Assembly (NCBI RefSeq): GCF_017355165.1
Contig: NZ_JADILK010000040.1
Coordinates: 1 to 38,901 of the forward strand
Length of the DNA: 38,901 nt
Origin: Bacillus sp. SD075
GTDB lineage: Bacteria > Bacillota > Bacilli > Bacillales > DSM-1321
Direction of reading: 5' to 3'
Part shown: piece after piece, positions 25,470 to 33,837 of the stretch
Layout of the letters: each line of letters begins with the position of its first letter
Numbering within the stretch: the first letter of the stretch is position 1
The notes under the pieces: model-generated
Told to the model about the DNA's origin: nothing
Seen by the model: the letters and a program-made list of their open reading frames with translations, nothing else
The model's database searches: none
Translations under genes and position numbers: made by a program

Positions 25470-26606
25470 TTATTTTTTCCAAACTTCCAGTATATCAGAG
25501 CCCACTCGATCCCATTCATATAAGGTAAGGGCAAGTTCTCTGCCTCGTTCGCCCATCTTTTTCATTAGTGATCTGTTTGATAGAATTTCTGTAATCTTTT
25601 CTGTAAAACATCCAGGATCTTCTGGATTCTCTACTACAAGCCCATTTTCTCCTATACGAATAACCTCTGGATTTCCGCCCCTTGCAGTTGTTACGATTGG
25701 AAGTCCTGCAGCCATTGCTTCATAATGCACGCGTGCAAGTGGTTCTTGCCATATTGATGTACAAACGAATAAATCAGCGGCAGCAAACCAATTTTGTATT
25801 TCACTAGGGGCGACAAAACCAGTAGAAACAACCGGGATAGGCAGCTTTTTTGCCAATGCTTTTACATAAGCTACATAATCAGTTATATCATTTTGGCTGA
25901 ACCATTTACTTCCGACAATAACTAAAGCTAAATCCTTAAATTTACTTGAAAGCTCAGGTAATGCCCGAATTAGCCTATCGACTCCTTTATTACTTGATAG
26001 CCTTCCTGCAAATAATATGACCGTTTTGTTTTCAAGACCGTTTGTTTTACGTATTTCATTACGGATTTTTTGCATTTTCGAATGATGACCGGGTAGAAAT
26101 CGATTGGTGTCTACACCAGAATAGATGGTGCGGATCTTTGATGAGGCTTGTGGATATAAACCTTTTATGACATTGCCTATATAATCACTGACCGTTACAA
26201 TATCTGAAACTTCGTCTATGGCTGCTTTTGCTTCTTCCGGATAAATTTTCTCTGGATTAAACATATCATTATGCATGCTGAGGGTAATTTTTGAATTAGG
26301 TGCTGCTTGTCGGACTGGAAGGACTAGTCGAGGTCTATTAAATATATGAATTAGATCGAAATGATTTGCTTTAAGATAGCCAATGACCTCTTCTCGATAT
26401 ACTTCAAATATTTTTCCAGGTACACGTACATACCGGTTTCCATCAATCGTTTCTTGATCAGGGAGTGATGGGTCATTAATTCCTAAAACCGTAATATTAT
26501 GGACTTTACCTAAATATGGAAGAATGCCCGAGATGTAGGTTTGAATGGCACCGCCTAGTACTGGAGGAACAGGAAGCTTTTCGGTACAAATCATTAAAAT
26601 TTTCAT
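25470..26606 (-). CDS. cotSA: Glycosyltransferase family 4, spore coat CotSA type
   Basis: About 378 residues from the ATG at 26606, which overlaps the TGA of the cotS-like gene (ATGA); an in-frame start upstream at 26627 lies within cotS. N-domain: MICTEKLPVPPVLGGAIQTY. C-domain: VILFAGRLSSNKGVDRLIRA, VGSKWFSQNDITDYVAYVK and QEPLARVHYEAMAAGLPIVT with the E-x7-E of retaining GT4 enzymes. This wording matches my memory of B. subtilis CotSA. CotSA and CotS are spore coat components, and the cluster is thought to make coat-associated polysaccharide. The partner epimerase gene after it is broken. Confidence 0.9.
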   Translation of the reverse strand: MKILMICTEKLPVPPVLGGAIQTYISGILPYLGKVHNITVLGINDPSLPDQETIDGNRYVRVPGKIFEVYREEVIGYLKANHFDLIHIFNRPRLVLPVRQAAPNSKITLSMHNDMFNPEKIYPEEAKAAIDEVSDIVTVSDYIGNVIKGLYPQASSKIRTIYSGVDTNRFLPGHHSKMQKIRNEIRKTNGLENKTVILFAGRLSSNKGVDRLIRALPELSSKFKDLALVIVGSKWFSQNDITDYVAYVKALAKKLPIPVVSTGFVAPSEIQNWFAAADLFVCTSIWQEPLARVHYEAMAAGLPIVTTARGGNPEVIRIGENGLVVENPEDPGCFTEKITEILSNRSLMKKMGERGRELALTLYEWDRVGSDILEVWKK

Positions 26607-27703
26607 GTTTGTTCTATTCCCTTCCAATCATCTTTAATTTCTTCTAAAACTGGCCATTTTGTCTGATCGGTATCAACAATTGTTTGAATCATTGTTGTTG
26701 TTTGATCATTTAAAAATAATTCAGGATCATATACTACTTCTTTAATATTCTTGTAAAATTCATTTGGAGATGATAAATCGATCATTAAGATATCGTATAG
26801 TTGCGATGAAATTGGATTTGCCTCGTGATAGGCCTGGATCATTTCTCTTACCCAAGTTGAATCCCATCTATATAAATCTGCCATTGTGCCGGTAATCAGT
26901 TTTCTCAAATCGCGAATAGGAAGGTCATAGGCAACACCGTCAAGGTCAATAATCCACATTCCATTAGTGCCCATTTGCCCATTTGACCAGCCGTAATCTT
27001 GATGAACTAATCCCCAATATTCATTTCCTTGTTGTGCTAACTCCAAATAGCTTGATTCATTTAATTTTTCTAAACTTCTTTTTGCTTGTTCTTCAAACTG
27101 ATTTAAAACATTCAGTAAATAGGGGCTTGCAGGCATTTCTTCATATGCGTTAGCAATGTTTCGAAACCAATCCATTTTATTAATAACTTTTTGATAAGTC
27201 ATTGGCCATTTATATAATCTGGATGCAACTTCAGCATGTTGAGGTGGAACATAACCTTTGCTTAAAAGGTGAAATTCGCCGAGAGCATTACAAAGGTGTT
27301 TCGCTCCTTCCAAATCTTTTGATACAGGGGCCAATGATTCTATCCACTCAGCGACGAACCATAACTTTTCCCCTGCCTCAACATAATTATTTCCATCTTT
27401 TGTTTTTACGATGGGCGGTACTCTTGCTTCCTTAACATTCACTAAATATTCTTGAGCTCCTAAGCTAAACATACTTCTTGTAGGTCTTCTGTGTAAAAGT
27501 TTTAAACTCTTTGGCCCTGAACTTGTTTCTAATTTCCATATAGAGCCACCTTTATCCGGCTTTGTTGTGACAACTTGCATGTTCTGAACGGAGAAAGCGT
27601 AATGTTCAAGAACTTCTCGTGCCATTTTTTCAATATATTCAGGAACAAAAAACTCATGAGTAAGTTCATCATCTTCCCAAGGCACAATTATTATTTTCTC
27701 CAT
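26603..27703 (-). CDS. cotS: CotS-family spore coat protein (kinase-like fold)
   Basis: 366 residues from the ATG at 27703, which follows AGGAGGGG; longer in-frame starts have no ribosome site. Aminoglycoside-phosphotransferase-like fold: N-lobe GGSIWKLETSSGPKSLKLLH, hinge WFVAEWIESLAP, catalytic-like loop GLVHQDYGWSNGQM and WIIDLDGVAYDLPIRDLRKL. This set is typical of the CotS/YutH/YtaA family, made in the mother cell and assembled in the spore coat. Kinase activity has not been generally shown. It is translationally coupled to the cotSA-like gene. A sigma-K-like promoter is visible upstream. Confidence 0.88.
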   Translation of the reverse strand: MEKIIIVPWEDDELTHEFFVPEYIEKMAREVLEHYAFSVQNMQVVTTKPDKGGSIWKLETSSGPKSLKLLHRRPTRSMFSLGAQEYLVNVKEARVPPIVKTKDGNNYVEAGEKLWFVAEWIESLAPVSKDLEGAKHLCNALGEFHLLSKGYVPPQHAEVASRLYKWPMTYQKVINKMDWFRNIANAYEEMPASPYLLNVLNQFEEQAKRSLEKLNESSYLELAQQGNEYWGLVHQDYGWSNGQMGTNGMWIIDLDGVAYDLPIRDLRKLITGTMADLYRWDSTWVREMIQAYHEANPISSQLYDILMIDLSSPNEFYKNIKEVVYDPELFLNDQTTTMIQTIVDTDQTKWPVLEEIKDDWKGIEQT

Positions 27704-27771
27704 GAAAACCCCTCCTATGATATATAAAAGTATTTTCCGCCAAAATAAAGGTAAGGTCACGACAGATTCAT

Positions 27772-27792
27772 TATGTTCCAATATCAGGTCGT
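27772..27792 (-). promoter_or_regulatory. Candidate sigma-K promoter of cotS-cotSA
   Basis: On the minus strand a -35 AC (27792-27791) is followed after 15 bases by CATAATGAA (from 27775), close to the CATANNNTA of mother-cell sigma factors. The distance to the ATG is about 70 bases. It is supported mainly by gene context. Confidence 0.35.
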
Positions 27793-27985
27793 ATCCATAA
27801 CAAGCATTATTTTATACTCTAATGTTGATTATGTTCTTTCTTAAATATCCGTGATTAATCGACACCACTGGAGTAATCATACTTTTTATTAAACTATGTA
27901 AAGAAAAAACTTTTGTATCGGACAATTCACCCAAATTGTTAGTATTGTAGAACGATTAGGTTATAAAATGATCTGTAGATGATCC

Positions 27986-28346
27986 TTATTTAAAATTGTG
28001 ATCCCGTTGCAAATATGACCTGTTAGAAATATGGAATCCCCATATCCTTTCATCTATGAATTCAATCTCGCCTTGGACAGACTTCCCCCTTATTGAAGTT
28101 GTCCTTTTTTCCATATGCTGCTTCACCTCCACTCCTGAGATGATGCCGTACCCTTTCTTTCTTCTGATGCGGGCCATATCGATGAACCCAACGCATAACC
28201 CATGTGTGAGCGATCGATAAGCCGCGTACTTCCATCATCTCCACTTAATTACGAAGGCTCAAGTTGCACCGCGGGTACCATTCCCCTGATAACAAAATCA
28301 TGTCAGGCTGATAATGTTTCCACTTGAATGAATTTTGACTTTCCAT
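27986..28346 (-). pseudogene. IS6-family (IS240/IS257-like) transposase remnant
   Basis: From the ATG 28346 the frame reads MESQNSFKWKHYQPDMILL, an IS6 transposase N-terminus, then a degraded WYPRCNLSLRN, a TAA at 28247-28245, and VEMMEVRGLSIAHTWVMRWV and HRYGPHQKKERVRHHL. After this the frames no longer match the DDE domain, and a neighbouring frame runs to 27986. The element is 5'-complete but decayed, with a likely terminal repeat at 28418-28437. Confidence 0.75.
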
Positions 28347-28417
28347 CCTTTCACCCACCCCTTTTAAAGATTGATAGTATGAGGATGTCCAAGATTTAGA
28401 GATCAATCGCTAGTATT

Positions 28418-28437
28418 GAAGTTTTTGCACCCGAACC
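28418..28437 (-). repeat. Left terminal inverted repeat of the IS6 remnant
   Basis: On the minus strand GGTTCGGGTGCAAAAACTTC resembles IS6-group ends of the GGTTCTGTTGCAAAGTTT type and lies about 90 bases before the transposase start. An oppositely oriented partial match, GGTGCAAAAATTTTTT, occurs at about 28552. Confidence 0.5.
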
Positions 28438-28634
28438 CTTTCGGCCCTATTTTAGTCAATTTTGCACAACCAACTTTATAACCCAGCTATCTTCTCCAAT
28501 GACTTGTTATTACTTTGTCATCGCTGGTTTTCGTAGTACTTCAGAATAAGCGGTGCAAAAATTTTTTCGCAGGAATTCAATTATTTTATATCGAATTACT
28601 ATGAAGAATTTTATAAAGGAGAAGGAGGATTATA

Positions 28635-29519
28635 GTGGGGATAAAGATTGATGAATACGAACTTCATGATAAGGATTCAGGTCCTTATGGAATAACTGCT
28701 GGAAAAGATGGTGCGCTATGGTTTACACAACATAAGGCAAATCAAATTGGGCGAATGACTGTTAACGGTGAAGTCACTCATTTCGTTGTTCCTACACCCA
28801 ATGCAGGTGTGCTATCCATCATCTCCACAACTCAGGGTGATGTATGGTTTACCGAAAATAAGGCGAATAAAATTGGAAAACTGACAGTAACGGGTGAAAT
28901 CATCGAATATACTCTCCCGGGTCCAAATTCCGTACCTTTTGGAATAGCTGAAGGACACAATGGAGACATTTGGTTTACTGAAATGAATGGAAATAGGATT
29001 GGGCGAATTTTACCATCAGGTGAAATTATTCAGTATGATTTACCGAGCCCTGGCTCCTATCCCTCTTTTATTGTTGCTGGATCTGACGGTGCCATTTGGT
29101 TTACCGAGAATCAGAGTAATCAAATCGGTCGGATTACGATGCTCGGGGAAGTGACTAATTACACATTGCCAACAAAACACGCTGGTCCTGTAGGCATTAC
29201 AAGTGGACCGGACGATGCACTCTGGTTTACGGAAATTAACGGAAATAAAATCGGTCGAATTACTACCTCTGGAATAATAAGTGAATACACCATCCCTACT
29301 GCAAATGCTCGCCCACACGCAATAGTAACGGGTGCTGACCATACTTTATGGTTCACTGAATGGGGAAGTAATCAAATTGGCCGAATTACAATGCATGGGG
29401 AAATTACGGAATATCTAATTCCCACTCAAAATGCGGAGCCACATGGAATTGCATTAGGGCCTGATGGTGCCATTTGGTTCGCTGAGGAATGCAATAAGAT
29501 TGGTCGGCTACGTTTATAA
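28635..29519 (+). CDS. vgb: Virginiamycin B lyase (streptogramin B lyase)
   Basis: A 294-residue seven-bladed beta-propeller. Repeats of about 42 residues contain variants of [15 protein letters not shown] and NKIGRIT-x-x-GEI-x-EY-x-x-P. Vgb enzymes linearise type B streptogramins by elimination at the ester bond. The residues known to matter in Vgb can be placed: a His in RPHAIV, then exactly 42 residues later Glu-Pro-His (AEPHGI), then Glu 14 residues after that His (WFAEE). This matches the His228, Glu268/His270 and Glu284 pattern. The GTG follows AGGAGG at normal spacing, so the gene looks fully functional. It starts about 200 bases from an IS6 remnant, suggesting past mobility. Real streptogramin resistance remains inference. 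Confidence 0.93.
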   Translation: MGIKIDEYELHDKDSGPYGITAGKDGALWFTQHKANQIGRMTVNGEVTHFVVPTPNAGVLSIISTTQGDVWFTENKANKIGKLTVTGEIIEYTLPGPNSVPFGIAEGHNGDIWFTEMNGNRIGRILPSGEIIQYDLPSPGSYPSFIVAGSDGAIWFTENQSNQIGRITMLGEVTNYTLPTKHAGPVGITSGPDDALWFTEINGNKIGRITTSGIISEYTIPTANARPHAIVTGADHTLWFTEWGSNQIGRITMHGEITEYLIPTQNAEPHGIALGPDGAIWFAEECNKIGRLRL

Positions 29520-29660
29520 TGAAAATCCTGAAAGGCAGTGGATATCCATGGAATCCAATAAACAACATGGGCGAAATGCTAAGACTTTAATAGGGGGAAA
29601 ATCACAGAAATGATCAAACTTTTTATAATGGAATGATTCAATTGGACGGCCCCTTTATTT

Positions 29661-29723
29661 CCATATGAAAAAGCTGCCTTAAAGACAGCTCCGATCTTTA
29701 GCTAACGCACCCGCTAGTTTAAT
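29661..29723. repeat. Dispersed repeat R1, copy 4 (possible terminator)
   Basis: AAGCTGCCTTAAAGACAGCT, CCGATCTTTAGCTAACGCAC, CCGCTAGTTTAATA. On the minus strand it yields AGCTGTCTTTAAGGCAGCT plus a T run, 25 bases after the PheC-like gene ends. Confidence 0.8.
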
Positions 29724-29747
29724 AATCTCATTTAAACCCTCTACATT

Positions 29748-30608
29748 CTATTCCATCCACTTTTTGTAGAGTGCATCAAATTTTCCCTGGAGCTTCATTT
29801 CATCCGTCCACATTTCCAAATAGCTTGCATAAATGAAATCACCTCGTGGGATCATATAGCCTTTTTCACTATTTGTGAAAGGCTTGTCAGTTATAGCCGC
29901 ATATAATCCGGGATCAGCTTTTGCATAAAGCATTGCTTCTACTGTGTCTGTGATCATAACATCATACGTGCCTTCTGCAACAAGATGTGGGATATCCAGA
30001 TTGTTTTCTACAACAGTTACGTTGGCATTGCTTAGATACTGACGGACAAATTCTTCATTTGTTCCGCCTGGATTTACGCCAATGCGTACAGAAGACTTGT
30101 TGATATCTTCAATGGTAAGATACTTGTCTTTATCTTCCTTGCGAATCAAAGGCACCTTACCGAATGAAAGGTAACCTTGGGATACATAAGCGCTTTTTTG
30201 TCTGGCTGTGTTGCGAGTCACACCGCCCACAGCGATGTCAAATTTGTCCGCTTCCAGGTCTTTCATCATCGTAGACCATGTGGTAGGGACAAATTCCACC
30301 TCCACACCAAGGTCATTGCCAAGCTCTTTGGCCGCGTCCACGTCAAAGCCTTCATACTCATTTGTTTCTCGGTTCAAATAGGTAAAAGGTTTATAGTCCC
30401 CGGTCATTCCTACCCGAATGGCTCCCCTTTCGATTATTTCATCAAGCCGGGAAGTCCCAACATTTTTCAAATGCCCTGGTGCATTTTCTGAAGCGGGTTC
30501 AGCCGATACGTTTTGTGAGGAGATTAGGTCGTGGCCGCCGTATCCTGTACCTAGCAAAGATAAGCTGATCACCCCAGCCATTAGTGTTTTTTTCCGATTG
30601 TTAAACAT
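29748..30608 (-). CDS. Exported periplasmic-binding-fold protein, PheC (cyclohexadienyl dehydratase)-like
   Basis: A 286-residue family-3 solute-binding fold. It has an N-terminal signal (KK, then LMAGVISLSLLGTGYGG) without a lipobox Cys. Conserved parts are RGAIRVGMTGDYKPFTYLNR, EGFDVDAAKELGNDLGVEVE, FVPTTWSTMMKDLEADKFDI, AVGGVTRNTARQK and NPGGTNEEFVRQYL, and YDVMITDTVEAMLYA. This wording is closer to cyclohexadienyl dehydratase PheC than to classical amino acid receptors. PheC makes phenylpyruvate from prephenate outside the cytoplasm. No ABC permease or ATPase gene is nearby, which fits an enzyme rather than a transporter part. GGAGGG precedes the ATG. R1 copy 4 probably terminates it. Confidence 0.85.
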   Translation of the reverse strand: MFNNRKKTLMAGVISLSLLGTGYGGHDLISSQNVSAEPASENAPGHLKNVGTSRLDEIIERGAIRVGMTGDYKPFTYLNRETNEYEGFDVDAAKELGNDLGVEVEFVPTTWSTMMKDLEADKFDIAVGGVTRNTARQKSAYVSQGYLSFGKVPLIRKEDKDKYLTIEDINKSSVRIGVNPGGTNEEFVRQYLSNANVTVVENNLDIPHLVAEGTYDVMITDTVEAMLYAKADPGLYAAITDKPFTNSEKGYMIPRGDFIYASYLEMWTDEMKLQGKFDALYKKWME

Positions 30609-30802
30609 GTGATCTTCCCTCCATTACTCGCTATATTTTTTATTTATCTACCAATTATTAAAAATACAACAAAATAAATGAATCACCTTCAAAAAACAAA
30701 CACTTTTTTATATTTAGGTTAGATGGGTATAACAGTCGATATGAAAAGGACTACACTTATTAGATCTAACTAAAATGTGTAGTCCTAATTTACTTTCTTG
30801 TT

Positions 30803-30882
30803 GAACGGAAGCACCGTTCTTTCCATAAGCAAAAAAACGGCCAATACGGCAGCTCTGGGTCTTGAACTCGTTAGTTGAAGTA
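30803..30882. repeat. Dispersed repeat R1, degenerate copy
   Basis: GTTGAACGG, GTTCTTTCCATAAGC, a hairpin-like GGCCAATACGGCAGCTCTG and CTTGAACTCGTTAGTTGAAG follow the R1 order with many changes. The rest of 30609-30936 shows no gene. Confidence 0.4.
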
Positions 30883-30936
30883 CATTCCTTCACAATCATA
30901 CAAATACCAAAAGGCATATCTCAAATAAGGGACTAC

Positions 30937-31779
30937 TTACTTTGCACAAACAATGAAACTATTTAATGCATGCTCACCTCCATTCGAATTGTTCATCAAT
31001 TCATAATAACTAGTTATCAACGATTGTATCATGGAAGGAACTTTACTAAATTCTGCACGGATACTATTTGCATAACTTTTTTCCCATTGACCGTCTTGTA
31101 ATAAGGTTGCATCGACTGTAAGTTGTTTTACCACTTCAAAATTTGCTTGCTGGAGTAGCCGGTGAATTTGAGTTTTATGAAACAAGTTTTGGATATTCCC
31201 TTCATTTTTCACGAAGTTTGAATACAATGCTAGAATGGAAACTGCACAAAAGTGGGAACGTTGCGTAATGCAGGTAAAATCGAGGTCCCATTCTGCAAAA
31301 CATATATAGTTTGCCAACCCACGAATTTTTTTAAAGTAATTCAATAAATCTTCCGGTTGCTTGAAATACCATGAACAATGGGATAATACCGCCACATCAA
31401 ATGGTATGGTTGATTCAAAAAAATCAAAATCCATTTCAAAATGGAAGTCAATACGTTCCCCTAATGGAGATTTCCTAATGCGTTCGGTTGCTTGACCTAA
31501 AGTTAACGGTGCTCCGTAATCGGGACTAGCGATATCTATTGCGACAACACTCCCGTTTTCTCCTACTGCGTCAGCTAATGCAACGGTTGTATCCCCCTGC
31601 CCACATCCTATTTCTAATACACGCATTCCTTTTTGGATCCCAAATGCCTTTACTAATTCCAAACGGTGCTGCAACTGAACCTGTTGTATCAAATCATCTT
31701 CAAATAATTGATAATTCAATAAAAAGGATATTGTTTTTTCGTTTAGTTGAAAGGACTTCAAGTATGATTCACCCCACAT
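30937..31779 (-). CDS. Class I SAM-dependent methyltransferase
   Basis: 280 residues. The SAM-binding Rossmann core reads MRVLEIGCGQGDTTVALADA, GSVVAIDIASPDY (motifs I and II), and VAVLSHCSWYFKQPEDLLNY (post-II). Helical regions N-terminal (LNYQLFEDDLIQQVQLQHRL) and C-terminal to the core probably bind substrate, which is unknown. The ATG at 31779 lacks a good ribosome site, since the sequence just before it belongs to a degenerate R1 repeat. The promoter may have been replaced, or the start may be elsewhere. It is a single gene. Confidence 0.85.
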   Translation of the reverse strand: MWGESYLKSFQLNEKTISFLLNYQLFEDDLIQQVQLQHRLELVKAFGIQKGMRVLEIGCGQGDTTVALADAVGENGSVVAIDIASPDYGAPLTLGQATERIRKSPLGERIDFHFEMDFDFFESTIPFDVAVLSHCSWYFKQPEDLLNYFKKIRGLANYICFAEWDLDFTCITQRSHFCAVSILALYSNFVKNEGNIQNLFHKTQIHRLLQQANFEVVKQLTVDATLLQDGQWEKSYANSIRAEFSKVPSMIQSLITSYYELMNNSNGGEHALNSFIVCAK

Positions 31780-31781
31780 TT

Positions 31782-31834
31782 ATGCTGCCACAGGCAACCT
31801 CTGTTATTGAAGTAACGCAGCCATTAGTTCTATC
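31782..31834. repeat. Dispersed repeat R1, degenerate copy
   Basis: TGCTGCCACAGGCAACCTCT, ATTGAAGTAACGCAGCCATT and AGTTCTATCAGAAAA match R1 with the hairpin kept (GCTGCCACAGGCAAC). It abuts the methyltransferase start. Confidence 0.5.
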
Positions 31835-31862
31835 AGAAAAGCGATTCTTATTTAAGAATCGC
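31835..31862 (-). terminator. Intrinsic terminator of the small membrane protein gene
   Basis: GCGATTCTT and AAGAATCGC are perfect arms around ATTT, followed on the minus strand by TTTTC. It lies 28 bases after the stop of the gene at 31891. Confidence 0.8.
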
Positions 31863-31890
31863 GCCCTTTTGCTGAATACTTACTTCACCG

Positions 31891-32250
31891 TTACATCTGT
31901 GATATACCGTTTAAGAATAAAACGAAAACAAAGCTAATAAAAGTAAAACCAGCAAGCGGAATCGCAAAGGCTTTGTTGTTCTTAAACTCAAATATTGTAA
32001 ATAAGGCACCTAAAGCACAAACAATAAACCATGATGGGATAAAAATTAAATCTGCAACATTAACAGGAAGCAATGTATAAAAACCTGTAATGTATAATAT
32101 CCAATTGATAAGTAATAGACCGAATATACAATAAGACCACTTATAAGGAGGTGAACCTTTCCCATATTTTCTAACCATTAGTAACGGAAAAACGAAGATA
32201 ATAACTAATATGGCTCCAAAAAGTCCAATTAAAATCAAAGTTAACCCCAA
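31891..32250 (-). CDS. Small four-helix membrane protein, unknown function
   Basis: 119 residues with four hydrophobic segments (about 3-24, 41-57, 65-88, 93-114) and short polar loops such as RKYGKGSPPYKW. I do not recognise the family. The start is a TTG eight bases after AAGGAG; an ATG nearby is in another frame. Its own terminator follows, so it is a single-gene unit and looks real despite lacking a known function. Confidence 0.75.
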   Translation of the reverse strand: MGLTLILIGLFGAILVIIFVFPLLMVRKYGKGSPPYKWSYCIFGLLLINWILYITGFYTLLPVNVADLIFIPSWFIVCALGALFTIFEFKNNKAFAIPLAGFTFISFVFVLFLNGISQM

Positions 32251-32444
32251 AATACATACTCCTTTCGTATTGGTTATTCAATTCCCCTGACTATTTAACG
32301 ATATGGTCCTATCCTTTATTTAAAATAGGCACCAGTCCATAAGGAAACACCCACTTTATTTATTGTTTTATAATAACAATAAATATTTGTTACTTTTTGA
32401 TGTATTTTTATCGTTAAAATTATAACCTCTTCTCAAAATGAAAT

Positions 32445-32478
32445 AAAAAAGCATCTCTAATTAGACAGAGATACTTTA
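32445..32478 (-). terminator. Intrinsic terminator of the second VOC gene
   Basis: On the minus strand AGTATCTCT and AGAGATGCT form the arms around an eight-base loop and are followed by six T. It is about 55 bases after the stop codon at 32533. Confidence 0.8.
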
Positions 32479-32532
32479 AAAAATATAGTGGATAAGTACA
32501 ATCCTCCACAATCTGGCCCTTTAACGGAATGC

Positions 32533-32940
32533 TTATAGATCTTGTTGATTAACATTTAGTTCAATCAAATTACCATCAGGGTCGGCACAGAAAATTTGTG
32601 CGAATCCACTTTTTCCGTATGGTTTTTCAAGGATTTCAACTGCATTCTGTTTTAACCATTTAAGAGTATCATAGTAGTTCTCGACTCTAAGGGCAAAGTG
32701 ACCTTCTCTGCTGGATAATCTTTTATCCTTACGAATCGTCTGTGAAGAGGGATCGACTATCAAGTGAAGTTGATGTCCCTCTATTTCATACCAGACACCT
32801 GGAAAATCAAAATTAGGACGCTGTATTTCTTTTAAACATAAAGTTTTACCATAGAATTCTTTTGCTCTTTCCAAATCAGTCACGGTAAGACTTACATGTT
32901 GGAGGCATTTATATTTAATCAAAACCTTCACTTCTTTCAT
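32533..32940 (-). CDS. VOC-superfamily (glyoxalase/dioxygenase-like) protein
   Basis: About 135 residues from the ATG at 32940 (MKEVKVLIKYKCLQHVSLTV); a longer frame reaches 33018 without a ribosome site, and even the chosen start has a weak one. Two VOC modules: QHVSLTVTDLERAKEFYGKT with a His metal ligand, HQLHLIVDP, then GHFALRVENYYDTLKWLKQN and a terminal FCADPDGNLIELN with the Glu ligand. The substrate is unknown. The FosA/FosB fosfomycin enzymes share the fold, but their signature residues are not evident. It is not adjacent to, nor obviously a duplicate of, the VOC gene at 596. Confidence 0.87.
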   Translation of the reverse strand: MKEVKVLIKYKCLQHVSLTVTDLERAKEFYGKTLCLKEIQRPNFDFPGVWYEIEGHQLHLIVDPSSQTIRKDKRLSSREGHFALRVENYYDTLKWLKQNAVEILEKPYGKSGFAQIFCADPDGNLIELNVNQQDL

Positions 32941-33051
32941 GTCAACTATTTTATTTTTCACCTTGTTGTTTTTAACTAAGATGAGCCTCGTACCGCATCT
33001 GACGCTTGATCGGTTCATTTAAACAATTCGGCAACTAGAATCAATAATCCT

Positions 33052-33125
33052 TCTTCAACTAAACTACGCTCGATAGATGTTTTAAAAAAACTAACTTAAA
33101 GTCAGCATCCTCGCACCCATTAGCT
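33052..33125. repeat. Dispersed repeat R1, degenerate copy
   Basis: TTCTTCAACTAAACTACGCTC, a run of A, ACTAACTTAAAGTCAGCATC and GCACCCATTAGC keep the R1 order but have lost the perfect hairpin. No gene is seen in 33126-33362. Confidence 0.35.
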
Positions 33126-33362
33126 AAATAGACTATATAAAAATCCTATTTCTGGTGATATTATTCTTGAATCTCTTTAATCTTCTTTCACCGAAATAGG
33201 CGTATCCATTTCTTTAGTTTTTCTACTTTTGTAAATAAGTATCTTGATTCATTTTTTCTATTCTTTCATTAATTTCATTAATAAAACTTCGATTTCCACA
33301 TATAATTGTCCGTTCTTTTAAAATTTGACCGACTTACTGTTTTGGTTATAATTCATGATTGG

Positions 33363-33425
33363 CCTCTTGATATGTTGAAAGTGTCCTTTTCGCTTGCGAG
33401 CTTGGGACACTTTCATATCAAGAGG
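33363..33425. other. Long inverted repeat (about 22-bp arms)
   Basis: CCTCTTGATATG-TT-GAAAGTGTCC on the left pairs with GGACACTTTCATATCAAGAGG on the right, with a two-base bulge. The loop itself can fold (CGCTTGCGAGC). It starts 32 bases after the stop of the microprotein on the minus strand and has TCTTTTT on the plus side. It may be a terminator, an RNA-processing site or a remnant of a mobile element. Confidence 0.65.
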
Positions 33426-33456
33426 TCTTTTTGTGCTCAGATCTCACTTTCGTTCA

Positions 33457-33555
33457 TTACTTTTTTACTTTAGTAAGCTCGCTTCCAAATCCCGTATCGG
33501 TTACTTTACTTCCTTCAGTATCTGGTTGATTTGGATTGTTATTACGTTTCATCAT
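33457..33555 (-). CDS. 32-residue hydrophilic microprotein
   Basis: A very strong ribosome site (AAAGGAGGAAAACA) precedes the ATG-ATG pair at 33555 and 33552. The product is MMKRNNNPNQPDTEGSK then VTDTGFGSELTKVKK. It is rich in Asn, Pro, Gly and charge, without hydrophobic core. It resembles small acid-soluble spore proteins in size and composition, but I cannot assign it to a named class. The very long hairpin just downstream would be its transcript end. Confidence 0.6.
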   Translation of the reverse strand: MMKRNNNPNQPDTEGSKVTDTGFGSELTKVKK

Positions 33556-33747
33556 TGTTTTCCTCCTTTTTCATAACTTAAACATTTCCATAATTTTGTC
33601 TATATCCTGATTTATTATTCCATTAACCTGGCCCATTTAGCATTCCTGTAGATCGTTAAATATCAGATTTGAAAAAAATAGAGCCCCTCAGTAAGATTCG
33701 AGTATAGAGTCCAATCTAACTCAAAGTCTTAAGGAGGAAGCCATACT

Positions 33748-33837
33748 ATGAATGTTAAAATGCAAAACAAACATATTTTTAAATTCCTGTCATTCAACAA
33801 TATCTCTATCTTGGAATGCTTGATGTATTTACTATAA
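33748..33837 (+). CDS. Possible 29-residue peptide with strong ribosome site
   Basis: AAGGAGG at 33731-33737 precedes the ATG by ten bases. The peptide MNVKMQNKHIFKFLSF then NNISILECLMYLL ends inside the antisense 3' end of vanZ. The good ribosome site with a short product suggests the truncated 5' end of a former gene (perhaps a transposase) or a small peptide. Confidence 0.3.
   Translation: MNVKMQNKHIFKFLSFNNISILECLMYLL

Noticed and set aside
32533..32940. Fosfomycin resistance (FosB-like) enzyme
   Set aside because: It shares only the VOC fold; the specific fosfomycin-site residues were not evident.
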